From Streptomyces sp. NBC_00234 (GTDB taxonomy: Bacteria > Actinomycetota > Actinomycetes > Streptomycetales > Streptomycetaceae): a DNA stretch of 64,000 nt. The position numbers were made by a program, and so were the translations under genes. Shown in pieces: positions 8,148 to 16,492 of the stretch (position 1 is the first letter of the stretch; every line of letters begins with the position of its first letter). The stretch spans positions 1,612,001 to 1,676,000 of the forward strand of contig NZ_CP108101.1 of assembly GCF_036195325.1 (NCBI RefSeq), in the 5' to 3' direction. The notes below the pieces were generated by a model. That model searched no databases. It worked only from the letters and a program-made list of their open reading frames with translations, and was not told the DNA's origin.

Positions 8148-9082
8148 GGGGGCGCGCGAAGCCGCCCGCCGCCCCGCTGCCGCAGCGGGACGGAATCGAT
8201 CCGGTGCGCATCCGGCTGCCGGACGACCCCGAGGCCGTGCGCGGGACGGTCCGGGATCATCTGCTGGCGCGGTTCGGGGCCGCCATCGGGGCGGAGCGGG
8301 TGGACGCGATGTTCGCCGAGGGGCGGTTCGTCGGGGCCGACGGTGTCGCGGTGGGGGCCGACGAGGCGTACACGGCGGGCCGGTTCCTCTGGTTCCACCG
8401 TGACTTCGCCCCGGAGGAGCCCGTGCCGTTCCCGGTGGGTGTGGTGTACCGGGACGATCATCTCGTCGTGGCCGACAAGCCGCACTTCCTCGCCACCACC
8501 CCGCGCGGACGGCACGTCACCGAGACGGCGGTCGCCCGTCTGCGCCGTGAGCTGGGGGCCGAGCGGCTGCAGCCCGCGCACCGGCTGGACCGGCTGACCG
8601 CGGGCCTCGTCCTGTTCGTCGTACGGCCGGAGGAACGGGGCGCGTACCAGACGCTGTTCCGGGACCGGCTCGTACGCAAGGAGTACGAGGCGGTGGCACC
8701 GTACGACCCGCGTCTGGTCTTTCCCCGGACCGTACGCAGCCGGATCGTGAAGGAACGGGGGGTGATCGCCGCCCGTGAGGAGCCGGGTGAGGAGAACAGC
8801 GAGACCCGGATCGAACTGCTGGAGCACCGGGAGGGGTTCGGGCGCTACCGGCTGCTTCCGGCGACCGGGCGGACCCATCAGCTGCGGGTCCATATGAACG
8901 CGCTGGGGCTGCCGCTCCTCCACGACCCGGTCTACCCGGTGGTGGAGGAGGAGAGCGGGGCCGACGACTACACCCAGCCGCTGCAACTGCTGGCCCGGGT
9001 GCTGGAATTCACCGATCCGGTCACGGGCGGGACGCGCCGCTTCGAGAGCGGGCTGCGGCTCTCCGCGTGGCCGGACCGGTGA
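8144..9082 (+). CDS. RluA-family RNA pseudouridine synthase
   Basis: 312 aa from the GTG at 8144. The catalytic motif II is clear in AHRLDRLTAGLVLFV with the nucleophilic Asp (canonical HRLDxxTSG), preceded by VVYRDDHLVVADKP. The C-terminal TGRTHQLRVHMNALG and GLPLLHDPVY motifs are typical of RluA/RluC/RluD enzymes, which isomerise uridine in rRNA or tRNA. No full S4 RNA-binding domain is evident at the N-terminus. The RNA target is unknown. The gene is convergent with the MBL hydrolase, with a short inverted-repeat element between them. Confidence 0.88.
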   Translation: MRGRAKPPAAPLPQRDGIDPVRIRLPDDPEAVRGTVRDHLLARFGAAIGAERVDAMFAEGRFVGADGVAVGADEAYTAGRFLWFHRDFAPEEPVPFPVGVVYRDDHLVVADKPHFLATTPRGRHVTETAVARLRRELGAERLQPAHRLDRLTAGLVLFVVRPEERGAYQTLFRDRLVRKEYEAVAPYDPRLVFPRTVRSRIVKERGVIAAREEPGEENSETRIELLEHREGFGRYRLLPATGRTHQLRVHMNALGLPLLHDPVYPVVEEESGADDYTQPLQLLARVLEFTDPVTGGTRRFESGLRLSAWPDR

Positions 9083-9092
9083 GCGCGGACCC

Positions 9093-9254
9093 AGGGCCTC
9101 TCGTTTGGATCATGCCGGGCTCGCGTGCCCTGGCGCGCGCATCCGCGGCGTTGTCGTCGGTCGCCGACGCTCCGCGTCGACTCCCTCCTCCGCCTTGCAG
9201 CTGCCCGCACCGGACCCCGCTCCCTGATCCGGCCTGATCCAAACGAAAGACCCT
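9093..9254. mobile_element. MITE-like element, copy 1 (162 bp, 20-bp terminal inverted repeats)
   Basis: The left end AGGGCCTCTCGTTTGGATCA (9093-9112) and the complement of the right end, AGGGTCTTTCGTTTGGATCA (9235-9254), agree at 18 of 20 positions. There is no coding capacity between them. A shorter relative with the same ends lies at 33116-33172. The right end supplies the TAG stop (9253-9255) of the neighbouring MBL gene. CTAG-type junctions recall the YTAR targets of IS5-group elements. The parent element is not identified. Confidence 0.7.
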
Positions 9255-9882
9255 AGTGGCCGCGGGTGATCCACTCCTGGAGGTGCGGTGCCTCCGCGCC
9301 GATGGTGGTGGTGTCGCCGTGCCCGGTACGGACGGTGGTCTCCGCGGGCAGGGCGAGCAGCCGGTCCCGGATCGACGCGACGATCGTCGGGAAGTCGGAG
9401 AACGACCGGCCGGTGGCGCCCGGTCCGCCCTGGAAGAGCGTGTCGCCGGTGAAGACGGTGCCCAGCTCGGGGGCGTACAGGCAGACCGCTCCCGGCGCGT
9501 GACCGGGGGTGTGCAGGACCTGGAGGCGGATGCCCGCGATCTCCAGCTCCTGGCCGTCCGCGAGCTCGCCGTCGGGCGCGCGGTCCGGGTGGGTCTGCTT
9601 CCACAGCGGGAGGTCGTCGGGGTGCAGCAGGACCGGTGCACCGGTGGCGGCGGCGAGGGCCGGGGCGGCGTCGATGTGGTCGTTGTGGGCGTGGGTGCAG
9701 ATGATCGCCCGCAGCGTACGGCCGGCGAGGGCCGCCTCGATGGCCGCGGCGTCGTGGGCGGCGTCGATCACGACGGCCTCGGTGTCGTCGCCGACGATCC
9801 AGACGTTGTTGTCGACGTCCCACTCGCCGCCGTCGAGCGCGAAGGTGCCGGAGGTGACCAGGTGGTCGATGCGCGCGGTCAT
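9253..9882 (-). CDS. MBL-fold metallo-hydrolase (thiol-ester hydrolase type)
   Basis: 209 aa. The metallo-beta-lactamase fold motif is present as CTHAHNDHIDA (HxHxDH), with further ligands in LHTPGHAPG, FTGDTLF and the C-terminal TGHGDTTTIG; this is the glyoxalase-II-like set. The start overlaps the stop of the mycothiol-dependent formaldehyde dehydrogenase by one base, so the two are co-translated. In actinobacteria this pair is recurrent, and the hydrolase is plausibly an S-formylmycothiol hydrolase finishing formaldehyde oxidation; that role is inferred from context. The stop codon lies in the end of the adjacent MITE-like element. Confidence 0.85.
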   Translation of the reverse strand: MTARIDHLVTSGTFALDGGEWDVDNNVWIVGDDTEAVVIDAAHDAAAIEAALAGRTLRAIICTHAHNDHIDAAPALAAATGAPVLLHPDDLPLWKQTHPDRAPDGELADGQELEIAGIRLQVLHTPGHAPGAVCLYAPELGTVFTGDTLFQGGPGATGRSFSDFPTIVASIRDRLLALPAETTVRTGHGDTTTIGAEAPHLQEWITRGH

Positions 9883-10967
9883 CAGAAGACCACCACCGAG
9901 CGGAGGACGTCGCCGTCGTGCATCCGGGCGAACGCCTGCTCGATGTCGCCGAGGCCGATGGTCTCGGTGACGAACGCGCCCAGGTCGATCCGGCCCTGCT
10001 GGTGCAGGTCGATGAGCATCGGGAAGTCGCGCGAGGGCAGGCAGTCCCCGTACCAGGAGGACTTGAGCGAACCGCCGCGGCCGAACACGTCGAGCAGCGG
10101 GAGTTCGAGCTGCATCTCCGGCGTGGGGACGCCGACGAGGACGACCGTGCCCGCGAGGTCGCGGGCGTAGAACGCCTGCTTGTACGTCTCCGGGCGGCCG
10201 ACCGCCTCGATGACGACGTCCGCGCCGTTGCCGCCGGTCAGCGCGCGGATCGCCTCGACCGGGTCGGTGGAGCGGGAGTTGACGGTGTGGGTGGCACCCA
10301 TCGTCTTCGCCGTCTCCAGCTTGCGGTCGTCGATGTCGACCGCGATGATCTTCGCCGCGCCCGCGAGCCGGGCACCGGCGATCGCGGCGTCACCGACACC
10401 ACCGCAGCCGATCACGGCGACCGAGTCGCCGCGGCCGACCTGGCCGGTGTTGATGGCCGCGCCGATGCCCGCCATGACACCGCAGCCGAGGAGCCCGGCG
10501 ACGGCCGGGGAGACCTCCGGGTCGACCTTGGTGCACTGGCCCGCCGCGACGAGGGTCTTCTCGGCGAACGCGCCGATTCCGAGCGCGGGCGACAGCTCGG
10601 TGCCGTCGAGCAGCGTCATCTTCTGCGTGGCGTTGTGGGTGTCGAAGCAGTACCAGGGCCGGCCGCGCAGGCACGCGCGGCACTGACCGCAGACGGCCCG
10701 CCAGTTGAGGACGACGAAGTCGCCGGGCTCGACGTCCGTGACACCCTCGCCCACGGACTCGACGATGCCCGCCGCCTCGTGGCCGAGCAGGAACGGGAAG
10801 TCGTCGTTGATGCCGCCCTGCTTGTAGTGCAGGTCGGTGTGGCAGACACCGCACGCCTGGATCTTCACGACGGCCTCGCCGGGGCCGGGGTCCGGGATCA
10901 CGATGGTCTCGACCCGTACCGGCTCGTTCTTCCCCGGTGCGATGACCCCTTGCACCTGCTGCGCCAT
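9882..10967 (-). CDS. mscR: S-(hydroxymethyl)mycothiol dehydrogenase
   Basis: 361 aa zinc-dependent medium-chain dehydrogenase. The catalytic zinc site is seen in [15 protein letters not shown] and [15 protein letters not shown], the structural zinc cysteines in [15 protein letters not shown], and the Rossmann loop in [12 protein letters not shown]. The overall sequence is that of actinobacterial mycothiol-dependent formaldehyde dehydrogenase, which oxidises the spontaneous formaldehyde-mycothiol adduct with NAD and can also reduce S-nitrosomycothiol. It heads a two-gene unit with the MBL hydrolase. Mycothiol use itself supports an actinobacterial host. Confidence 0.93.
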   Translation of the reverse strand: MAQQVQGVIAPGKNEPVRVETIVIPDPGPGEAVVKIQACGVCHTDLHYKQGGINDDFPFLLGHEAAGIVESVGEGVTDVEPGDFVVLNWRAVCGQCRACLRGRPWYCFDTHNATQKMTLLDGTELSPALGIGAFAEKTLVAAGQCTKVDPEVSPAVAGLLGCGVMAGIGAAINTGQVGRGDSVAVIGCGGVGDAAIAGARLAGAAKIIAVDIDDRKLETAKTMGATHTVNSRSTDPVEAIRALTGGNGADVVIEAVGRPETYKQAFYARDLAGTVVLVGVPTPEMQLELPLLDVFGRGGSLKSSWYGDCLPSRDFPMLIDLHQQGRIDLGAFVTETIGLGDIEQAFARMHDGDVLRSVVVF

Positions 10968-11040
10968 ACCGTGGTCTCCCTGTCTGCGAGGTTGTGAAGA
11001 TCGATCACGGACAACCGTACGCCCAGGGGAATGTACCTCC

Positions 11041-11073
11041 GGCCCCCGCGGTGCGTGCCGCTCCGCGGGGGCC
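11041..11073. terminator. GC-rich hairpin downstream of the amidohydrolase gene
   Basis: GGCCCCCGCGG (11041-11051) and CCGCGGGGGCC (11063-11073) form a perfect 11-bp stem just beyond the minus-strand stop at 11085. It probably ends the permease/amidohydrolase transcript. Confidence 0.6.
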
Positions 11074-11084
11074 GCGCGTCGTTC

Positions 11085-12728
11085 TCAGTCCTCCGCGTCG
11101 TGGACCTTCCGGCCGCCTACGTAGGTCCGCAGGACCCGGGTGGCGCCGATCTCCTCGGCCGGGCCCGCGTACGGGTCGCGGTCCAGGACCACCAGGTCGG
11201 CGAGGGCCCCGGCGCGCAGCGAGCCGGTGTCGTCGAGGTGGTTCACGTGGGCCGAGCCCGCCGTGTACGCGGCGATGGCGGCCGTCAGCGAGATGCGCTC
11301 CCCGGGGAGGAAGACCGGGCCGTCGGAACCGGGAGAGGTCCGGTTGACCGCCGTGTGGATGCCGAGCAGCGGATCGGCGCTGCTGACCGGCCAGTCGCTG
11401 CCCGCGGCGACGGTGGCGCCGGAGCGCAGGAGCGCGCCGAACGGATACTGCAGGGCGGCCCGCTCGGCCCCGAGGAAGGGGATGGTCAGCTCGTCCATCT
11501 GCGGTTCGTGGGCGGCCCACAGCGGCTGGATGTTGGCCGTGGCGCCGAGCTCGCGGAACCGCGGGATGTCGTCGGGGTGGACGACCTGGAGGTGGGCGAG
11601 GTGGGGGCGGGTGTCGGTACGCCCGTTGGCGGTGCGGGCGGCCTCGATCGCGTCCAGCGCCTCGCGGACGGCCCGGTCGCCGAGAGCGTGGAAGTGGGCC
11701 TGGAAGCCGAGGGCGTCCAGTTCGGTGACGTACCTGCGCAGGTCCACCGGGTCGACGAAGCTGGTGCCGCTGTTCGTGGTGGCGCAGCCGCAGGCGTCGA
11801 GGTACGGGCTGAGCAGGGCCGCGGTGCCGGTCTCGGCCACACCGTCCTGCATGATCTTCACCGACCCGGCGCGGAACGGACCGGTGGTCAGCTCGGCCCG
11901 CCTGGCGACCAGTTCGGGTATCTGCTCGGCGCCCCGGTCGCGGTCCCACCACAGGGCGCCGACGACCCGGGCGGTGAGGGAACCGTCGCGGGCGGCGGCG
12001 AGATAGGCGTCGGCCGGATCGTCCATGGGGCCGTAGGCGCCGACGATGGCGTCCTGCCAGGCGGTGATGCCGAAGGAGTGGAGAATCCGCTGGGCCCGCA
12101 GCAGGGCGGCGAGGCGGTCGGCGGCGGTGGACCGGGGGGTGAGGCGGGCGACCAGGTCCATGGCGCCCTCCTGGAGGAGGCCGGTGGGCTCGCCCCGGTC
12201 GTCGCGCTCGATGCGCCCGTCGGCGGGTTCGGGAGTGTCCCGGGTGATGCCGGCGAGCTCCAGGGCCCGGCTGTTGACCCAGGCACCGTGGTGGTCGCGG
12301 TTGACCAGGAAGACGGGACGGCCGGGCACGACGGTGTCGAGCAGGTCGCGGGAGGGGGCGCCGCCCTCGAACGCCTCCATGGACCAGCCACCGCCGGTGA
12401 TCCACTCCTGGTCGGGGTGGGCCGCCGCGTAGGCGTGCACGGCGGCGACGGCGGCCGTGGCCGTCTCGCAGGCCGTCAGGTCGCACTGGGCGAGTTCGAG
12501 ACCGGCCCCGACCGGGTGGACGTGGGCGTCCTGGAAGCCGGGGACGAGCAGCCGCCCGGCGAGATCGACGACCTCGGTCTTCGGGCCGATGAGCTCGCGG
12601 ACCTCGTCGTGGCCGACGGCCGTGATGCGATCGCCTGTGACGGCGAGGGTGGTGGCGCGGGTGCGGGCCGCGTCCATGGTGAGGACGGGGCCGCCGGTGA
12701 GGACGAGGTCGGCGGGTGCGTGGCGCAT
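11085..12728 (-). CDS. Amidohydrolase-superfamily protein (YtcJ / amidohydrolase-3 type)
   Basis: 547 aa. The N-terminal composite beta-domain leads into the metal-binding FQDAHVHPVGAGLEL (HxH). Later metal ligands lie in FHALGDRA and THLQVVHPDD-like stretches (here HLAHLQVVH), with the final Asp in AAGSDWPVS. The family hydrolyses amide or ester-like bonds in small molecules, exoenzymes among them, but specificity cannot be read from sequence. It lies 55 bp downstream of an APC-type permease, with a divergent TetR gene beyond, which suggests uptake and hydrolysis of one inducer-like compound. Confidence 0.85.
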   Translation of the reverse strand: MRHAPADLVLTGGPVLTMDAARTRATTLAVTGDRITAVGHDEVRELIGPKTEVVDLAGRLLVPGFQDAHVHPVGAGLELAQCDLTACETATAAVAAVHAYAAAHPDQEWITGGGWSMEAFEGGAPSRDLLDTVVPGRPVFLVNRDHHGAWVNSRALELAGITRDTPEPADGRIERDDRGEPTGLLQEGAMDLVARLTPRSTAADRLAALLRAQRILHSFGITAWQDAIVGAYGPMDDPADAYLAAARDGSLTARVVGALWWDRDRGAEQIPELVARRAELTTGPFRAGSVKIMQDGVAETGTAALLSPYLDACGCATTNSGTSFVDPVDLRRYVTELDALGFQAHFHALGDRAVREALDAIEAARTANGRTDTRPHLAHLQVVHPDDIPRFRELGATANIQPLWAAHEPQMDELTIPFLGAERAALQYPFGALLRSGATVAAGSDWPVSSADPLLGIHTAVNRTSPGSDGPVFLPGERISLTAAIAAYTAGSAHVNHLDDTGSLRAGALADLVVLDRDPYAGPAEEIGATRVLRTYVGGRKVHDAED

Positions 12729-12783
12729 GACTGGTGACGTTCCGTTTCCGTGCGGTGGTCGTGGAGGAGGCAGGGGTGGGCCG

Positions 12784-14292
12784 TCAGGCCGCTTCGACGA
12801 CCTCGGCGGGTCGCGTGGAGCGTCCGGTGACGAAGTACGGGGACTTCCTTACCCACTTGGCCCAGGCCGCCGCGATGACGCCGGTCAGCACCATGACCGC
12901 GGGGCAGAACAGCATGAACCAGCCGTTGTCCGGGCTGATCTCGAAGTGGTCGGCGGATGTGTAGAAGGTCCAGCACAGGTATCCGCCGAGGCCGAGCAGG
13001 AAGAGCGCGCTGAGGACGGGGAAGATCACGGCCCGCAGTGCCTCGGACCAGCTCTCGCGCAGGGCGCCGCGGAAGCGGCTGGCGGCTGCCAGGGCGGTCA
13101 GCGCGTAGTAGAGGGAGACCACGACTCCGATCGCGTTGACGGAGGCCATGATGAGGTCGCCGACCTTGGGGAGGACGAGGGAGAGGACGGCCAGGGCGGC
13201 GGCGACGCAGCCGATCGCGATGGTGCCGGCCGCCGGAGTCCCGTATCGGGGGCTGACCTTGGTCCAGAGCGGGCCGAGTGTACGGTCGCGCCCCATCGCG
13301 AACATGCCGCGGACCGTGGGGATCACGCCCGACTGGAGGGACGCGATGGCGGAGAAGGTGAGGGCGATCAGGGGAAGCGCGGCCAGCGGCTGGTCGGCGA
13401 GCCGGTCGCCGAAGTAGGTGAGTCCCTGGGCGCCGTGGCCGGTCAGCTCGTCGACGGAGAGCACGCGCTGGAAGGCGAAGGAGCCGAGCAGGAAGAGGCC
13501 GAGCATGGTGAACAGGGTGATGAGCCCGGCCCGGGAGGCGTCCTCGGGGTCGCGGACCTCCTCCGTGACGCTGAACGAGGACTCGAATCCCCAGTAGCAG
13601 AACACGGAGAGCAGGAGCCCCTGGGCGAGTTGCTGCCCCGACGGGATGGTGAACGGGTTGAGCCAGTCCAGGCTGAAGGGGTGCGGGCCGACGACGAGTC
13701 CGTATCCGCAGAAGCCGAGGAGTACGACGTACTCGAAGACCAGCAGGTACTTCTGGAGGCCGGCCGCGGAACGGGTTCCGATGATCGCGGTGAAGGTGAC
13801 GGCCACCAGGATCACGATGCCGAGGGCCGTCGACTGTGCCGTGGAGTCGGGGTCGAGGGTGAGCCCCAGGACCTCGTGGAGGCCGCCCTCGGCGGCGAGT
13901 TGGAGGAGGGCGGAGCCGGTGACGGTCGTGGTGTACGAGAGGAAGACGACCGTGGCGACGATGCCGATCCAGCCGACGAGGAAGCCGAGCCAGGGGCTGA
14001 GCGAGCGGCCGACCCAGACGTAGCCGCTGCCCATGTTGGGCTCGACCCGGTTGAGCCGGGAGTAGGCGCTCGCGATGCCGAGGATCGGGACGAACGCGAG
14101 CAGCATGATGATCGGCAGATGCAGGCCCACGGCACCCGCGGTGACACCGAGGCCGATGCCGATGCTGGTGGTGGCGGCCGTGGAGGAGGCGGCGATGGCC
14201 ACGCCGTCCAGGACGCCGAGGCTCTTGCGCAGGCTCTGCGGAGGCTGAGGGGACGGCGGGTCGCTGCCGTGCGGGGTGTGTGGGACGGTCAC
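12784..14292 (-). CDS. APC-superfamily amino acid/amine permease
   Basis: 502 aa from the second of two nearby GTG codons (14290-14292), because AAGGAG lies 5 nt upstream of it. About twelve hydrophobic segments are visible. The first half starts with LGVLDGVAIAASSTAATTSIGIGLG, typical of APC transporters, and the N-terminus is short and cytosolic. It likely imports an amino-acid-like or amine substrate by proton symport. Transcribed with the amidohydrolase downstream and divergent from the TetR gene 14392-15123, which is the likely local repressor. Confidence 0.85.
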   Translation of the reverse strand: MTVPHTPHGSDPPSPQPPQSLRKSLGVLDGVAIAASSTAATTSIGIGLGVTAGAVGLHLPIIMLLAFVPILGIASAYSRLNRVEPNMGSGYVWVGRSLSPWLGFLVGWIGIVATVVFLSYTTTVTGSALLQLAAEGGLHEVLGLTLDPDSTAQSTALGIVILVAVTFTAIIGTRSAAGLQKYLLVFEYVVLLGFCGYGLVVGPHPFSLDWLNPFTIPSGQQLAQGLLLSVFCYWGFESSFSVTEEVRDPEDASRAGLITLFTMLGLFLLGSFAFQRVLSVDELTGHGAQGLTYFGDRLADQPLAALPLIALTFSAIASLQSGVIPTVRGMFAMGRDRTLGPLWTKVSPRYGTPAAGTIAIGCVAAALAVLSLVLPKVGDLIMASVNAIGVVVSLYYALTALAAASRFRGALRESWSEALRAVIFPVLSALFLLGLGGYLCWTFYTSADHFEISPDNGWFMLFCPAVMVLTGVIAAAWAKWVRKSPYFVTGRSTRPAEVVEAA

Positions 14293-14356
14293 GGTCACTC
14301 CTTCACCTGGGGGCACCGTTCGGGCCCGATGGCGGCACATCGAACTCTGCGACGGG

Positions 14357-14385
14357 TTCACACGTCAACGTTGTTGTCATAAGGT
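14357..14385 (+). promoter_or_regulatory. Promoter of the TetR gene with internal CAACGTTG palindrome
   Basis: TTCACA (14357-14362), a 17-nt spacer and TAAGGT (14380-14385) form a good vegetative-type promoter. The -10 ends 6 nt before the ATG, so the transcript should be leaderless. The palindrome CAACGTTG (14366-14373) lies in the spacer and also upstream of the divergent permease, so it is a candidate TetR operator. Confidence 0.5.
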
Positions 14386-14391
14386 GCCGCC

Positions 14392-15123
14392 ATGAGTGCG
14401 AGGGAGCGGGTGGTGCCGGAGGGGGCGCGACGGCGCCGGCGTCCCACCAAGCAGGGCACGGTGCTCTCCGAGCAGCTGATCGTGGAGACGACGCTGCGGC
14501 TGATCGGCGAGCACGGGGCGGCGGCACTGACCGTGCGGCGGCTCGGCGCCGCGCTGGGGTGCGATCCGAGCGCGGTCTACCGGTACTTCAGGGACACGGA
14601 CGAGCTGTTGCTGGCGGTGGCCGACGAGCTCATCGGCCGCACGTTGAACAACTGGCGCCTCACCGGGGACTGGCGTGCCGACCTTCGGGCGCTGGGTCTG
14701 ATGATGCACGCGGACTACCTGGCGCATCCGCAGGCGGCGATGCTGGCCTGCGCCCGGGTGACCGGGCGGACGCACGAGGTGCGGTCGGTGGACGCGATTC
14801 TGGGGGTGCTGCGGGGCGCGGGGTTCCCGGACGCGGAGGCCGTGCGGATCTACCACGTGTTCATCGACCAGACGCTGTCGTTCGCCGCGCTGGACGCGTC
14901 GACCCTGGTGCTGCCGGTCCGGGCCCAGGAACTGGAGGCGCGGGCGTGGCGCGAGACGTACGCCCGGGTGCCGGCGGACACGCATCCGCACATCGCGGCG
15001 ACGGCGGGGGTGCTGGTGTCGGAGATGGACCGCAGCGGGTATCCGGCGGCACTGGAGATGGTGCTGGCCGCGGCTGCGGGGCGACTGGCGCACGTACGGG
15101 GCGCCGGGGGCGGAGCGGTCTGA
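14392..15123 (+). CDS. TetR/AcrR-family regulator
   Basis: 243 aa. Residues 1-24 are a basic Arg-rich tail, then the TetR helix-turn-helix spans about 28-75 (LIVETTLRLIGEHGAAALTVRRLGAALGCDPSAVYRYF in consecutive helices; the LGCDPSAVYRYF recognition helix is typical). The C-terminal ligand domain carries MMHADYLAHPQAAML and resembles the TetR_C group found with GntR-like N-termini. Divergent from the APC permease and amidohydrolase genes, which it probably represses. The ligand is unknown. The start fits a leaderless mRNA. Confidence 0.88.
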   Translation: MSARERVVPEGARRRRRPTKQGTVLSEQLIVETTLRLIGEHGAAALTVRRLGAALGCDPSAVYRYFRDTDELLLAVADELIGRTLNNWRLTGDWRADLRALGLMMHADYLAHPQAAMLACARVTGRTHEVRSVDAILGVLRGAGFPDAEAVRIYHVFIDQTLSFAALDASTLVLPVRAQELEARAWRETYARVPADTHPHIAATAGVLVSEMDRSGYPAALEMVLAAAAGRLAHVRGAGGGAV

Positions 15124-15138
15124 GCGCCGGCCCGGCTC

Positions 15139-15840
15139 CTACGGTGCCAGGACGTCGAGTTCGTGGAGGGCGCCCACCGCGATCTCCTTGGTGAGGCGCT
15201 CCGCGGCCTCCGCGTCGCCCTCGCGGACCGCTTCGGCCAGCCGGACGTGCAGGGTGACGGCGGCCGGGTCCGGGTCCTCGAACATGACCTGGTGGTGGGT
15301 ACGGCCCGCCAGGACCTCGGCCACGACGTCGCCGAGCCGCGCGAACATCTCGTTGCCCGAGGCGTTGAGCACGATCCGGTGGAACGCGATGTCGTGCCGC
15401 AGATAGCCCTCCAGCTGCTGGCCGCGTGAGGTCGCGACCATGCCGAGGGCGCACTCCGTGAGGGCGGCGCACTGCTCGGGCGTGGCGTGGCGGGCGGCCA
15501 GGCCCGCGGCCACCGGTTCGATCGCCGAGCGCAGCACCGTGAGGGAACGCAGCTGGCGCGGGCGGTCGGAGCCCGCCAGCCGCCACCGGATGACCTGCGG
15601 ATCGTAGACGTTCCACGCCTCGGTGGGCTGTACGGTCACGCCGACCCGGCGCCGGGACTCGACGAGGTGCATGGATTCGAGAACGCGGACCACTTCGCGT
15701 ACGACCGTGCGGGAGACCTCGAAGCGCTGGGCCAGCTCGTCCGTGCGCAGCACACTGCCGGGCGGGAACTCCCCTGCGGCGATCTCCAGACCCAGGGTGT
15801 CCAGCACGTGTGTATGCAGCCCCTGGCCCTGTGTGGTCAT
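15139..15840 (-). CDS. gntR: GntR/FadR-subfamily regulator of gluconate genes
   Basis: 233 aa from ATG 15840; a longer in-frame start at 15861 is less likely. The N-terminal winged helix (HTHVLDTLGLEIAAGEFPPGS, then ELAQRFEVSRTVVREVVRVLES) is the GntR signature. The all-helical FCD domain carries metal/ligand residues in LRHDIAFHRIVLNASGN and LHVRLAEAV. It is divergent from gluconokinase and gluconate permease, the classical arrangement of an autoregulated gluconate repressor. Two similar AATAAGT..ACG sites lie in the intergenic space. Confidence 0.88.
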   Translation of the reverse strand: MTTQGQGLHTHVLDTLGLEIAAGEFPPGSVLRTDELAQRFEVSRTVVREVVRVLESMHLVESRRRVGVTVQPTEAWNVYDPQVIRWRLAGSDRPRQLRSLTVLRSAIEPVAAGLAARHATPEQCAALTECALGMVATSRGQQLEGYLRHDIAFHRIVLNASGNEMFARLGDVVAEVLAGRTHHQVMFEDPDPAAVTLHVRLAEAVREGDAEAAERLTKEIAVGALHELDVLAP

Positions 15841-15872
15841 GGCCACAAGCCTACGGGGCACACCCTGGGAAC

Positions 15873-15922
15873 AATAAGTACGACGTTTATGTCACAGCCT
15901 CTTGAATAAGTCGTACGTAATA
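15873..15922. promoter_or_regulatory. Pair of related candidate GntR operators
   Basis: AATAAGTACGACGTTTAT (15873-15890) and AATAAGTCGTACGTAATA (15905-15922) share AATAAGT followed by a GTACG/CGTACG dyad. They occupy the gap between gntR and gntK, where binding would repress both directions. Confidence 0.5.
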
Positions 15923-15971
15923 GGTTTCAGTAGCGCGACGGACCGATGTCGAAGAAGACAGCGAGGCACCA

Positions 15972-16481
15972 ATGAGCACCCCCCACGTCGTCGTGGTGAT
16001 GGGCGTAGCAGGGACCGGCAAGACCACGATCGGACCTCTGCTCGCCGCCGAACTCGGCGTTCCGTACGCCGAGGGCGACGACTTCCATCCCGCGTCGAAC
16101 ATCGCCAAGATGTCGGCCGGTACCCCGCTGGACGACTCGGACCGCTGGCCCTGGCTCGACGCGATCGGGCAGTGGGCGCACAGCCGGGCCGGTCTCGGCG
16201 GAGTCGTCAGCAGCTCGGCGCTCAAGCGCTCCTACCGCGACCGCCTGCGGGCGGAGGCTCCCGGTGCCGTCTTCCTGCACCTGACCGGCGACCGCGATCT
16301 CATCGAGCGCCGGATGGCGGACCGCAAGGGCCACTTCATGCCGACCGCGCTGCTCGATTCGCAGTTCGCCACCCTGCAGCCGCTGCAGGAGGACGAGGCG
16401 GGCGTCTCCGTCGACGTGTCCGGCACCCCCGAAGAAATATCCGACCGAGCCGTCGCCGCGCTGCGCCGGCTCGATATCTAA
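15972..16481 (+). CDS. gntK: Gluconokinase
   Basis: 169 aa, the usual size of the P-loop GntK type. The Walker A is GVAGTGKTT (about residues 11-19), followed by the substrate-binding GDDFHPASNIAKMSAGTPLDDSDRWPWL split across two conserved blocks, and SSSALKRSYRDRLR, all characteristic of gluconokinase. It phosphorylates D-gluconate to 6-phosphogluconate for the pentose phosphate pathway. It is first in a unit with gntP 11 bp downstream, under divergent gntR. Confidence 0.94.
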   Translation: MSTPHVVVVMGVAGTGKTTIGPLLAAELGVPYAEGDDFHPASNIAKMSAGTPLDDSDRWPWLDAIGQWAHSRAGLGGVVSSSALKRSYRDRLRAEAPGAVFLHLTGDRDLIERRMADRKGHFMPTALLDSQFATLQPLQEDEAGVSVDVSGTPEEISDRAVAALRRLDI

Positions 16482-16492
16482 GGATCCTCACC

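Noticed and set aside
5947..8211. Long minus-strand frame opposite the PL11 gene
   Set aside because: Antisense of a clearly recognised lyase; composition is Val/Gly/Arg-rich.
11031..12737. 568-codon plus-strand frame opposite the amidohydrolase
   Set aside because: Shadow; the minus frame has all amidohydrolase motifs.
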